Assembly: GCA_021432635.1 (NCBI GenBank)
Contig: MU270032.1
Location: 124,001 to 188,000 of the forward strand
Source of the DNA: Thozetella sp. PMI_491
Taxonomy: Eukaryota > Ascomycota > Sordariomycetes > Chaetosphaeriales > Chaetosphaeriaceae
Length of the DNA: 64,000 bases
Direction: 5' to 3'
This document shows positions 45,209 through 56,657 of this stretch, one piece after another. Position numbers and translations under genes: made by a program. Below the pieces are notes generated by a model. That model was not told the origin of the DNA and did no database searches. It saw nothing but the letters and a program-made list of their open reading frames with translations. The stretch's first letter is position 1, and every line of letters starts with the position of its first letter.

Positions 45209-46006
45209 ATGGCGTCCAGGGATCTGCGTCGCGCAAACTCGACCAACCCGAGGGCTGGCAGAAATCAGCAATCTTCGGGCCGGCTTGGGGATGATCTGAA
45301 CGAGAACAACAACACGCGGAGCCAAGCTCGACGGGGGCGCGGTCAGAGAGGCAACGGGAGGAGGCAAGGCGACGGCCCGGCCTCGCCCGCCGAGACCAAC
45401 TTCATCCCCAGCTACTACTTCCAAGATGCGCCACCCCAGCAAAATCAGCAAAACCAGCAGAACCAGCAGAACGACCGGGGGCGGCAGGGACAGGCGGACA
45501 ATGACAGGACCCGGCGGGATCGGGACCGCGAGAGCGACGATGAGGACTCGTCCGTCGAAGATGCGGGCCCCAGGGTCAACAGGGAAGATTCCCGGCCAAG
45601 AGGGCGGCAGGAGCCCCGCCGGACGTACGCCTACAGAACGGATTCAGACGAATCGCCTATGTTCATCAGGCTTCCGATGGGCATCAACGTCGAATTCACA
45701 TCCAGAAATCGACAGGATGGCACCAGCGGCACCAGCGGCACCAGCACCAACACCCGCCGCCAGAACGTCTATGTCGGCGGCGAGGGGTCCGGCGGCCGGT
45801 GGGAGGGGATGGATATGCCTGGATTCGGACAGGGATTCGGGTCCGGATTCGGACGGCCAGGATTCAGGTCAGACACCGGACCTGCTGGGTTCGCGTTCGG
45901 CAATGGCCCTTCTGCTGGATTCACAGGGCTCGGGTCTGGATTTACGGGCGGGTTTGGTCTGTTTGGTGGCGGAAACCGTGGAGGCGGATTTGGGTTTGGT
46001 CTTTGA
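45209..46006 (+). CDS. Low-complexity RG/RGG- and FG-rich protein
   Basis: Single-exon, 265 residues starting MASRDLRRANST. Four compositional blocks are visible: an Arg/Asn/Gly N-terminus (QARRGRGQRGNGRRQGDG), a Gln/Asn run of NQQ repeats near 75-88, a strongly charged Arg/Asp/Glu block (DRTRRDRDRESDDEDSS), and a Gly/Phe-rich C-terminal third (GFGQGFGSGFGRPGF, GGFGLFGGGNRGGGFGFGL). A short ordered-looking stretch lies between them (PMFIRLPMGINVEFTSRN). No catalytic motif is present. Composition suits RNA binding or condensate formation, an inference from composition only. A GC-rich repeat-laden locus can produce a long frame by chance, but the opposite-strand and shifted frames lack this order. 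Confidence 0.6.
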   Translation: MASRDLRRANSTNPRAGRNQQSSGRLGDDLNENNNTRSQARRGRGQRGNGRRQGDGPASPAETNFIPSYYFQDAPPQQNQQNQQNQQNDRGRQGQADNDRTRRDRDRESDDEDSSVEDAGPRVNREDSRPRGRQEPRRTYAYRTDSDESPMFIRLPMGINVEFTSRNRQDGTSGTSGTSTNTRRQNVYVGGEGSGGRWEGMDMPGFGQGFGSGFGRPGFRSDTGPAGFAFGNGPSAGFTGLGSGFTGGFGLFGGGNRGGGFGFGL

Positions 46007-46405
46007 GGCATCGGGCGGGTTAGACACAATCATCTTTTAATTACATGAGAAAAAGAAAACGACTAATAAAATCGGTCATTCGTCTGGGTTTCTCCGCTGA
46101 AAAACACAGCCCTAGGAATGGGGCCTAGGCGGCCTGCAGGGCTGTCTATTCTAGGCCTAGAGAGTCAGGCTCACCAGCCAGTAGACGTGTGTGCGGCTGA
46201 GAAGATGGAACACTGTGCGCCTGAGCAAGGCCACCCGCGGCGGCGCAGAGAACCAACAAACCACGACCGGCCGTCAGCGCGGCGACGACACTTCAGCCCT
46301 GACAACATCCGGAATTGAAACGCGTCCCCTCATCCATACGTCCCAACTCACCTTCCTACCTTTGTTACATCCCAACCAAGGCACTCCCAATTTTCCGTGC
46401 TTACT

Positions 46406-47585
46406 ATGTGCCGATCCTCTTTAATTGAGAGTCTACGTGAACCTCGCCGCAGAAAGATCGCGCGACGTTTTCTGCGCCTTGCGCGGCGCCTTCGGCAGCT
46501 TGCTGGGGGTCTTCGCGATGTCAGATGGGGAAGTCAAGACAGAGGCAAGGATGATGGCATTTTCAAGCTCATAGTTTCATATCCTGTCGGCCAGTGCGAA
46601 CCGGCGAAAATACTATCAACAGTCAACCCCCAGACACAGAGCTTATTTTTTACCCTCCCCAGAGAGCTCCGGGACCGGATATATCTCGAGATTTGGACCG
46701 AAGCCGGGCTTGCACAGCACATTCTCGTCGTCCGCGGAGGCTATACGCACAGACAATGCTTCACACGCCGATACACATCAGATCGCCGCCAGACAGAGAT
46801 GGCTCGACTTGTGGCAGCTGATTTGCACCTCCCCTCCGCAGCTGATAGGGCTGGACAGCATACCAGCATGATCTGGAGCCGCCGGCTCGGCTCTCCGTGG
46901 TGTGATCAGTGGAAGTGTTGCGAGAGGGAGCAGACATCGCCTAGCCCCTTCCTCCCCATGCTCCAAGCCTGCAGTAGGATGTAAGTCATAACCCCCGACG
47001 CTTTTCTATAGACCAACTCTCGTCTCCGGCCCCACGGGTTGCTAAGACATCACAAGGTACTTCGAATGCCGCGAGTCTATTTATCGCCATGTTACATTTG
47101 CATTCAACGACCCCGAGACGGCATTTGCTTTCATTGCGCTGCGGAAGAGCCCCAGTTGTCTCGAGATGCAGCGTGTGCAGTTTTCGTTCATCGCTCCTGC
47201 TGCCGCTGACTATCGAGTCGAGGGTAACCCCGACTGTCCTTGGGTCGCGATCTGGGAAACAACTCTGCATCTCCCGAAGCTTCGGCAGCTGGACCTTTGG
47301 CTAGATATGGTTAGCCCGGAGAACCGCGACTTTCTAGCCAGAGCCCCCCATATAGACGCATTCGAGGCGAGGATGGCGTCTCTGGCGACTCAAAACCCGC
47401 CCGCCGAGTCGGACTGCCTAAGTCGGCTACAAAACATCTTGCATCCATGCTCAATCATCAACCGGGAGCCTGTTAGTTGTTTCCGTGGGAGGTGGCCGAT
47501 TAACTCAGGGAAATGGGGTATAAACATTTTGGAGCTCGAGCGTGCGAGGATAGTCATAACTCGACACATATCCCAGACATGCTAG
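46406..47585 (+). CDS. DUF7730-like hypothetical fungal protein
   Basis: Two exons, join(46406..46980,47057..47585), give 367 residues. A basic N-terminus (LREPRRRKIARRFLRLARRLRQLA) precedes FFTLPRELRDRIYLEIWTEA, the F-box-like entry helix typical of fungal DUF7730 proteins. LPMLQACSRM joins across the intron to YFECRESIYRHVTFAF, another hallmark. Later are LHLPKLRQLDLWLDMV and a helical C-terminus. The intron has a GTAAGT donor and ACAAG acceptor in phase. No function is established for the family. The start is the first ATG of the frame. Confidence 0.75.
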
Positions 47586-48456
47586 TGTCTTCTCGAAGCT
47601 AACCCTAACATCATATCAAGCCTCCTGTCCAGGACCCTTCGGCACTGGATGGTCTTGTAAGACCATCGCGTCATATGTCTTATCTTAAAGACAAGCAGCT
47701 ATATGAGTTGGCATTCCCTCTCCCCTCCCCATTCTCAATACCCCTTCTTGCCCTGCACCTCAAAGACGCACAGATTGGGCAGCAGCGCCGGAATACAACG
47801 CAAGCGCGAATCTTGCACCTCGGGCAGGTGACGACACTAGAAGTCGCAGGATCTTCATGCTTCGCGTTTGTATCACGGTCGATCTCTCACCGATATGACC
47901 TGGAAAAAAAAAGTAACCCGATTGATTAGGAGATGTGTGGGCGCCAAATAGGCCGATGTCTCGGACGAATCGCATCCTTCGCTCGTAGGCGTCCAGTCCT
48001 CGCTCATTCCTATCGCCGCGCTAGATGGCCAAGATGTTGGATGATGCTTGTGTCGCCATCTTGCCAACCAGTAGCAGTATTTTCTCCCGCGAAGGCGACC
48101 CCCACGCCCGCCTTCTGTCTTTGAGAGCATCGAGTCCCCGGCAGCGTGACGGGCTGTCCGTCAACGTTTGAGTTTGAAGATTCGCGCTCCTAAAAACTAT
48201 CACCACGGCGCAAAGCCACTGATCGAGCGCCTAGCATGCCAAGCTCGAGTCATGGTGTAAGGGAGGCTCCGCATGTCTCGGACCGATGCCAACAATTGTC
48301 GAAGGTATCCATCCCTAGCGGCGATCACGGTTCGGCTCGCCTCCCTGGTCGTTCACTGGTCATCGGTCGCCTCTTCAAAACGTTTATTAAGGGCAGTAAC
48401 GAATCACTAGTAGGAGTACTCCTGCACGCCCCCTTGTTCGCTAGTTCAAGCTCGCA
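47586..48456. other. Intergenic between DUF7730-like gene and NCS1 permease
   Basis: About 870 bases, with only 60-90-codon frames of random-looking composition. Presumed promoter of the permease at the right end. Confidence 0.4.
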
Positions 48457-50065
48457 ATGGCTACATACGGCAAAGCCGCGCTCTATCGGAGCCCTACGAT
48501 ATCCGACTCCAATCTAGAGAAGGGCGACCCCTTCGCTTCGACTTCCGAAGACATTATTTACGAGCGCTCGAGCGGTTACAGGAGTGAGCCTTCCAGGAGT
48601 GCCGGTAGACAGAACCTTCTTGGCTTCGTCACGAAATGCTCAGGCGTCTCCCATGCCGAGGGACGCGGTATCGAGCGCGTCAAGGAGAATGAACGTACTC
48701 AGCAGAGCGTTTTCGATGGCTTCACCATGTGGGCTTCTGCCAACCTCACGTACGAGCCCCTGATCCATTCTCCTATTCTAAGAGTAACACGCTTGAAATA
48801 GACCGGCGACATTTGCCGCAGGAACTCTAGGTTCCACCCTAGGCCTCAGCTTTGGACAGTCGGCTGCCGTGATCGTGTCCATGAACTTTTTCTTCGCAGG
48901 CATCGTGGGTTATTTCGGCACCTTTGGGCCCGTGACTGGGCTGCGAATGATGACCGTCGCACGCTTCACCTTCGGCGTCTGGGGCACTCGCATCTTGATC
49001 GCGCTTGGCTTGTGCGGCCTTATCGGCTGGGCGAGCGTCAACTGCATTACCGGCGCTCAAGTCCTGCTGCAGATCTCGGATGGCAGATTGCCCCTCTGGG
49101 CGGGGAACCTGATCATCGGTGCCTCCACTGCAGTAGTATCCTTCTTTGGGTACTTCGCCGTCCACCTCTTTGAGCGGTACTGCTGGATCCCGCTACTCGC
49201 GTTCTTCATCTTCCTTCTAGCGTACGGCACGCCTCACTTTGACCCTAGCACGCCGCCAATTGTCCCAAGCTCAGTGGCCGGGATCACGACCTTCTGTTCG
49301 ATAATCTTTGGTTTCGTTGCAGGCTGGTGCCTTGTAGTCGGCGACTACTATGTTCACATGCCGGCGAACACAAGCCGGATCAAGCTGGGGTTGACCATTT
49401 GGGCCGGAAATTTCTTCGGCATTGTCATTCCTGAACTCCTCGGGGCTGCCTTCATGACCACTCTGAAGGAGCCCCAGTTCGCTGAGGCATATGGGGATCG
49501 GTACATCGGCGGGCTCATGGGCCAAGCGCTGGAACCCCTCGGCGGGTTCGGCAAGTTTCTCTTGGCGCTCGCTGCTCTGAGCACCATCGCGAGCAACCTC
49601 ACCAGCAACTATTCGCTTGCCTTCGCTATCCAGAACTTCCACCCCTGGCTCATCAAGGTTCCTCGACCCATCTGGAGCATCGTTGCATCTATCATTTTCA
49701 TCATCATCGCCATTGCCGGTGCATCCTCCTTCGTAGAAGTCTTGACTTCGTTCCTATCGATCGTGTCGTACTCCACATCCCCTTTCGTATGCTGCATTCT
49801 GGTGGACTATCTCTACTTTAGGCAGAACCGGTACCCCCTGGACAGTTGGGACGATTTCTCGGAGATCCCCTGGGGGCTTGCTGGGGTGGTCGCCCTCTGC
49901 TTGGGCTTTGCGGGTGCTGTCTTGTCTATGTATCAAGAATGGTACATCGGGGTCGTCGCCAGGGCATCTGGCGCAGAACTAGGGTGGATTTTTAGTGGAG
50001 TTTTCTCCTTACTGGCGTATATCCCTCTCCGCTTTGTTGAGCTTCGCTGGAAGAGAAACGAGTAA
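48457..50065 (+). CDS. NCS1 purine/cytosine-type permease
   Basis: Plasma-membrane proton or sodium symporter for nucleobases or related heterocycles. Two exons, join(48457..48749,48802..50065), give 518 residues. The cytoplasmic N-terminus ends with GIERVKENERTQQSVFDGFTMW, the family signature before helix 1. ANLTPATFAAGTLGSTLGLSFG spans the intron. Next are VGYFGTFGPVTGLRMMTVAR, FTFGVWGTRILIAL, DYYVHMPANTSRIKLGL and YLYFRQNRYPLD near the end. Twelve helices are apparent. It heads the run of nitrile-related genes, so its substrate could be related to their pathway, but nucleobase uptake alone is equally possible. Confidence 0.92.
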
Positions 50066-50878
50066 AGGACATATAATCAGAATTTGAAATACGGTGGTTT
50101 CTAGGCTGATGGCTCACCTCTCGATTCGGTCCGTTTGCCAGTGGGCATGATGCACAGTCAATTTGCACTCACCGAATTCTACATCTGCTTCTCTCCCAGC
50201 AGTCCTGGGTTCGTGAACAAACCAGATGCTGTGGACGCAGCCGATCTCAGTTATCTCCGTTCGAAAGCAGCGGAACAAATAAGTAACCGAATACAGCCAC
50301 GAGGTTCGAACTGCTTCTCACTAAGACCTTTCTGTACAATGTTTCCTCTTTCGCCTACCACTTATTTGAAATATGCTCTGATATCACTAATCACAGGATA
50401 GTTGGAACGGATTGTGCCATAACTGGCCTTGGCGAACATAAGATGGCAGCGGGTATAAGCCGCACTTCGTGGTTACGTCGGGTCTGAGCGTTCGGCGTAA
50501 ACCTATGGCGAATCAATTTCTAGATTCGCTATATTTCATCCCGGAAATAGAGCATTTACGTGTATATTCATGGCCTCCCAGTTTCTTTCGATCAGTAATC
50601 GTTCCTTATGGTGAATATCTGGTCACTTCGCGGTAATTGCATGTTAATGTATTGGGGTCTGTGTACTTCGCCAATGGTGATTAATAGGCAGTGTGGAGGC
50701 GTCAAAACTGTCCAGGTCTGTTCAAAAGATATTCCGAAATCTTTAAGTGTTTAATAGAGTTCACTTATCGAGTCTACAACAACGACGGGGAAGTGTAAAA
50801 TCGTCTAGGCACGGTCGACCCCCAACAAACAATTGTGCCCACAACTGAGTCCCAGCTACACTGATAACCTCTCGCACA
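50066..50878. other. Intergenic upstream of cyanide-hydratase-like gene
   Basis: About 810 bases, no supported gene. Presumed promoter of the hydratase-like gene. Confidence 0.4.
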
Positions 50879-52161
50879 ATGACTATCACAAAATACAAAG
50901 CCGCCGCAGTGAGTCTACTGGCACCAAAACCTAGTGGTATGTAGCTAACAGTTCACTTGTTTCAAGGTCCAGGCCGAGCCAGGAGTAAGATAACTGGAGT
51001 TTGTATTGCGGAGGCTACCTACCTAGGCTAATGGTTTATAGTGGTTCGATCTAGATGCTAGTGTGCAGAAGACCATCAATCTCATCAATGAAGCTGGGCA
51101 GAAGGGATGCAAACTGATCGGATTTCCGGAAACGTGTAAGTCAGGACGCTGGGGTCGGATCTGGAGGGCAACGGAGACAACACGATTAACTAACACACGG
51201 AGTGCCAGGGATCCCGGGTTATCCCATGTTCGTCTGGCCCTATACCTACGAACAGACTCTGCCGCTCCTCAAAGCCTACCGTGAGAACGCTCTGGCCGTT
51301 GACTCGGAACAGATGCGGCGGATACGGCGCGCAGCCCGTGACAACGATATTTTCGTGTCACTTGGATTCTCGGAAATTGATCATGCAACTCTGTATATGG
51401 CACAGGTGCTGATCAGCCCTGCTGGGGACGTCATTAATCACCGCCGCAAGCTCAAGCATACTCACATGGAAAAGCTCGTCTTTGGTGACGGCTCTGGGGA
51501 CACTTTTATGCCAGTCACCGAGACTAGCATTGGCCGTCTCGGCCAGCTCTGCTGCTGGGAGCACATCAATCCGTTCGCCAAGGCTTTGTCCGTCTCCCAG
51601 GGCGAGCAAGTCCACGTAGCTGCGTGGCCGCTCTATCGCATGCCGCACAGGCAGATGCTGACCAACCACCCGGCCTGGGCGTCGGACATTGCGACGCTCG
51701 AATACTCCATCGAGGCGGGCGCCTGGGTGATCGCGTCCTTCCAGCGTATATCTGCCGAAGGCATCCTGAAAAATACGCCTGCCGATGCCGGCCCGGTCAC
51801 TATCCCGCCGATGCCCACAGGCGATGCACGCATATTCAGACCGAATGGATCACTCGCCGTGCCCAAGCAGGACGACGACTTTGACGGGTTACTCATTGCC
51901 GAGATCGACTTGAACGAGACACATCTCATGAAGGCCCACGCAGACTTCGCGGGCCACTACATGCGCCCAGATCTGATACGTCTTCTCGTTGATACTAGCC
52001 GGAAGGAGCTGATAACGGAGGTCGATAATGAAGGAGGCATCAAGTCGTATACCACTGCCCGTCGGCTCGGCCTAGGCCGCCCACTAGATGCACACAACTT
52101 GGAGAAGGGCACTAACCTGGCAGCTGTTTCCCGCAGCAGCACTGAGAATAATAGTAAGTAG
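50879..52161 (+). CDS. Cyanide hydratase-like nitrilase
   Basis: Nitrilase-superfamily enzyme, expected to hydrate cyanide to formamide or hydrolyse small nitriles. Four exons, join(50879..50908,50967..50984,51042..51135,51209..52161), give 364 residues, the usual cyanide hydratase length; exon 2 is only 18 nt. The catalytic triad is visible as Glu46 (FPETWIPGYP), the HRRKLK segment near 124-129 and the Cys at about 162 in [21 protein letters not shown] and especially [20 protein letters not shown] and [12 protein letters not shown] are close to fungal cyanide hydratases. The CWEHINP in place of their CWENMNP could alter preference toward organic nitriles. It follows the NCS1 permease and precedes a second nitrilase in the same orientation. 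Confidence 0.9.
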
Positions 52162-52898
52162 TGCTACAAATATGAGTGAGTACAAAGTTCTCTAGTTTAG
52201 GTGAGGAATTTATAGCTCCGTTAGAGGTGAGAGGAGGGCCCATGCTTAGCCTAGTTCCTTATTCGGGCTGGTATTTAGTAAAACTTGAACATACTTGACA
52301 TTTAATTCATTGAGGATCCTGCTCACCTTCATAGGGGGCATAAAGAAAGCAAGTCAGGCTAGGGACAAGTGACGTGAGCGTTTGCAGTGGAGCGGATGAG
52401 CCATCCGCACTCCACTTTTACCCCAGGACTGACTCCTCCAGCCGCCCGAACCATCTTCTCAGGAGCACTAGCGGCTACTAAGAGAAGGGTTCCGTTCTCC
52501 ACAGCTACAGGTCAACACAGGCCAACCGACCTGGACCTGATCCCGTTGAATACTAGGAGTAATGGCACAATAGGGTCGTAGTGTAAGGTTACAGGACAGT
52601 TTAATCCTTCCAGCCAGCTAACTTGATTATTTTGGTCATTACTCGTTGGTGAGCGACAAATCGGCAGTGAATTAACCGTTTGTTTGCTTCCTCTATCTAC
52701 ATTGGCACTACAAGATAAGCCCCCGCTTCCGACGGTTCCATCGGATTGCGCACCCGATCCATCTTGGTATTGGCCTAGTGAACGGCAGGCTGGTCAAGGT
52801 AGATAAGGTTTTTGACGACGACATCTCGCAAAGGAACAGTCTTATCCCACAACCTACATGCAATCTGCTTCCCAGCCAATCGCTTGCATACCGTAAAC
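52162..52898. other. Intergenic between the two nitrilase-family genes
   Basis: About 740 bases with no supported gene; presumed terminator of the first and promoter of the second. Confidence 0.4.
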
Positions 52899-53939
52899 AT
52901 GGTGCTGGATATGAAGATAAAGGCGGCCGCTGTCCATGCGACGCCAGTCTTCATGGACAAAGCGGCAACTCTGCAAAAGGTGGTGGCTATGATTAGCCAG
53001 GCAGCTGAACAGAGCGTGCAGCTCCTTGTGTTCCCCGAGGTTTTTGTTCCCGGGTTCCCCGTATGCCTCATCCTCTAGTTCTGCGCGGACCACACGTCTC
53101 TAACCACATGATGATAGTACTTTATTAACTGCTACGCGCCCGGGAAGCAAGTGCCGGCCATCCAAAAGTACACTGCAGAGAGCGTCGTTGTTCCAGACGA
53201 TCTCGGCGACGTGCAGCGGGCCTGCGCCCGTCACAAAGTCACCATCTCGCTCGGGATCTCGGAACGCATGAAGGGAGGGTACACGTGCTTCAACTCCATC
53301 GTGACGATCGATGCCGACGGGACCATCCTCGGCGTGCACCGCAAGCTGAAGCCCACTTATGCTGAGCGGTACGTGTGGGCCGAGGGCAGCGGCCACACAC
53401 TCTGCGTCTATGACACAAGCTTGGGCGTGAAGCTGGGCGGGCTGGCCTGCTGGGAACACACCTTCAACGGGGCAAGACAAGCACTCCTGGAGCAGCGGGA
53501 GCATATTCATGCCGGATGCTGGCCCGCCATAGACGGCACTGAGGGTTTCCGTGAGACATGCAGTCCGCAGATCGAGGCGCTGATGAAGACCCACGCCCTG
53601 ACGGCCCAAGTGTTTGTCATATGCGCCACCGGATTTGTGGACGAGGCGACGATGAAGTGGATGGAGGACAACCTAGGCCCGCAGGACCACATGATCCCAG
53701 GCAAGGGGTGGTCGGCCATCATCCATCCCATGTGCGCCATAATGGCGGGGCCGGTTAGCGGGAGCGAGGACCAGCTTGTCGTCGCCGAGCTGGACATGGC
53801 TGAGATTGGTAGCTGCAAGGTTTACATCGACGGCATGGGGCACTACAAGCGACCTGACATCTTGAAGAGCAGCTTCGATTCCAGACCGGTGTGGCCAGAC
53901 GACGAATTCATTCGGGGTCCGATTCCTTTGCCCGAGTAA
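52899..53939 (+). CDS. Nitrilase (arylacetonitrilase-like)
   Basis: Cytoplasmic C-N hydrolase converting nitriles to carboxylic acids and ammonia. Two exons, join(52899..53060,53118..53939), give 327 residues. The triad is Glu47 in FPEVFVPGFP, Lys in HRKLKPT (130-132) and Cys165 in LACWEHTFN. AERYVWAEGSGHTL and GHYKRPDILK match fungal nitrilases. An alternative in-frame ATG four codons later (MKIKAAAV) would trim the N-terminus slightly. It differs markedly from its neighbour at 50879, so the two are not a recent tandem duplication. Confidence 0.92.
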
Positions 53940-55564
53940 CTACTGTGTAGAGAGGATCTCGACGGTCTTGGAGTGCCTTTTTATTCGATTCGACATTGTA
54001 GATCGCCTCCTCAGTCCTAAAAAGTTTCATAGGCAACAAAAGGAGGTGCCTCGCTTCGATATTGAGTACATAGTTAAAAAGCCTTCGCACTGATACGACT
54101 ATTAATTTGCATCGCGAGGGTCGATGCTAGCAATATACGTCGACAAAATTTCCTCCTCGCGCAATCTATTTCGCAAAACTACCTTGAACTAGTTGAGAAC
54201 AAGGTACATTGTCTCGGGTTAGATGGCCATATACTCACTTGGGTGCGGAATTACTATCCATTTGATCTATCGACATTCTTCAAAGCCGCGGTACAGAATA
54301 TCGGTTGGGGGCCAATAGCGGAAGGCTATTGGCAGTTTCAAAATCATTAGATTTCAGGCAGACGGCCAGCCGCGTCGATAAGTCGTTGAGCTCGCTGTGT
54401 GCAAGTTTGCCGTCACTGGCACACACGGCCAGCTCGTGGGCAAAGCGGTATAAGATCCGACCGCGTAAAGTTTGGACTCGCCAACTAACTGTTCTTGTAG
54501 TGGCTTTGCTGGAGTTTCCAATTCGGTTAAATGCCACATCTTTTGCAAGCGCAGGATTCGTTTGCTTATGGCAAACCACGTTCCCGCGAGGAGTATAGAT
54601 ACTCGAATCATTGCCAAGTTGGTCAATATCTGGAGGCGAGGAAGTGTGCTTGTAAGTCGTTTAGCCATTGAGGGACTGACTGATCTGCTTTAAGTATCAC
54701 TTCATTATTTCGGGGAGGCCGTCTGTTATGAAGGGCACTGTGGCAATTTATATTCGCATGAGTAGCGAAGAGATAAGGTGCCTGAGACACTAGATGAACG
54801 GCTGCTGGAATCAGAGAATCGCGAGAGTCATATGGCTGAGACATGGCTATCATGCCCCGGGTGCAACTACACGGTCTCACAAATGACCGATTCAGCTTCC
54901 ATACAAGTAGCTGGAGACCTGGAGTCTGGTGCGCCGCAGGTATTTTGAGGAGTTGTGGACAAACCGGAGTGGAATGGTCCGCGCTATGTCTGGCACCGAG
55001 GTCCAACTGCGATGAGCATGGACTAGCCTGTGGGATGTTTCACTTTACAGTACACTAAACCTTGGGTTCAGGCTGCTGAAAATGTTTGGCGCGAGGATGC
55101 GTTTTCGAGGCCCCAATACTGGGTAGCCACGGGTAGCGTGTTTGTGCCCTATGCACAGCCCGGGCTGCGGCTGGGCTGCCCCATCCCAACTCCGGCCCGG
55201 GTTGCAATTACACAGAGGAGTGATAGCGAGCCTCGTTTCCAATATCCTCAATTCCATTAATCGCAACAGTGCCGATGCCTCCATACCTCCGTGACTCTCT
55301 CTGTATACCTCCGTACCACCCATTATCCCTCCCTTGCCTAGAGGAAGTCCCTCATTCTATTTTTCTTTTCCCCTAATTTTAACCTATGTTAAGTAATAGA
55401 GAATTAATCTTTGAAGATTTATATCCTCTAGTACTCCTTAGCAACCTGTGCTGCCTCCTACTCTGTCTCCATTTCCTCCAGACCCTCCCCTAAGATGCGG
55501 TCTCCCCTTTTCATAGTTACCGCCTCTATATAACTAGCTATAGGCGACACAAGATAGTTTAACA
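53940..55564. other. Intergenic, 1.6 kb, possible gene fragment near 54280-54480
   Basis: No complete gene is supported. A minus-strand frame around 54283-54480 reads protein-like (LYRFAHELAVCASDGKLAH, then STRLAVCLKSNDFETANSLP) and ends at a stop near 54280. It may be a 3' exon or relic of an unrecognised gene. The stretch from about 55320 to 55560 is A/T-leaning. Confidence 0.35.
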
Positions 55565-56226
55565 TCATGCTACTATCTGCCAGTATAGCCCTGACGTTTA
55601 GAATAGTGTCGATAATATAATTGGCCACTATTGTTGGATGCAGAGTTAGTCTGACCCGAAGTAGAGCATGAAAGGGAACGCCTAGTTTCAAGCTCAGAAT
55701 GAACCGGGGGAGCACTTACCGCTAGCACTAGTAGTAAAGAGAATGGCACGTGGGTAATCCAGACCACAACCTCCATCCATCGCTGCGCCGGGCCAGGGGT
55801 TTTTAGCCCGGCCGCTTGATGCGCAATTGTTAGAATCCAGTGAGTTCCCCACCACGCATTCGCTGCCTCTGCCAGCAGTGTCACCCAGATCCCCACGAAG
55901 CCCCAGTAGATCAAAGCTGTTTGACGCTTGCCAAGCCGATCTGCTAGCATGGTCGGCCTTCGATTTCCCTTTGTCTCAGGAGACGAGTGATTCACTCCCG
56001 AGAATGGTTCTGACCGGAGGATCAGACCGGCAGCTAGAACCATCATGCCCTCCATAGCGAATTGAATGTGTGCTGTTAAAGCGAGACGCGGATATGGGGC
56101 AAGTGGAATTGCGGCGCCAAATAAGAGCCCGAAAGCTACAAGTCCACTGCCATGTCGAAGAAGGGACAGCGGTAGAGTACTTGGGGTGGCCGAGGTTCGA
56201 GGCCCGAGTTCCTGAGTAGATGGCAT
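55565..56226 (-). CDS. HabB-like (hydroxylaminobenzene mutase family) membrane protein
   Basis: Four-helix membrane protein related to bacterial hydroxylaminobenzene mutase HabB, which rearranges hydroxylaminoarenes to aminophenols. The N-terminal half has LLRHGSGLVAFGLLFGAAIP, LAPYPRLALTAHIQFAMEG and MVLAAGLIL; the second half has IYWGFVGIWVTLLAEAANAW, WGTHWILTIAHQAAGL and WMEVVVWITHVPFSLLLVLA. With a GTAAGT intron, complement(join(55565..55576,55720..56226)) ends four codons later and gives 172 residues, close to family length. Without splicing the frame continues to 55573 and 217 residues with a polar tail unlike the family. The spliced form is favoured. The substrate in this fungus is unknown. 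Confidence 0.75.
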
Positions 56227-56657
56227 TTTCTTTTCGATGTTTCTTTTAGTTGAGAGGATAAGTATTTGAAATGGTCTATTAAGGATTCAAGCTTCCATTG
56301 CCCCTGCCTTACTGAGCCGCTGCAAGGTTTTATACATCAAGTACACCGATTTTCATCGTGTTTCCAGGCAACATCGGGCTTACAAATGCTTACTTGTTTC
56401 CAGCCGACAAAATATATAGCCTGCCCAAAAATGTCACCACTACGAAAAGCAAAAAGCAAGTCCCGGGCTTATGTGGGGCATTTCACGCAATCATGGGGGT
56501 GTCAAAGCTGAGGGTAGCGGGGTAGTGACTCAGTCGGCTCAAGCCTAAACGGGTCTTCGCATTCTGAACGAGCCCGATTATGTTCCAGCCTGCCAACCGA
56601 GCTGATTTTGCAATCCCGAGTGTTCCGACAAAGCCTTCTCGAAGCCCCCCGAGGTTG
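56227..56657. other. Short intergenic region
   Basis: About 430 bases between the HabB-like start codon and the end of the LysM remnant, both on the minus strand. Presumed HabB promoter; no gene is supported. Confidence 0.4.

Noticed and set aside
50879-53939. Tandem duplication origin of the two nitrilases
   Set aside because: They share only the catalytic motifs and differ in intron positions and in most of the sequence.
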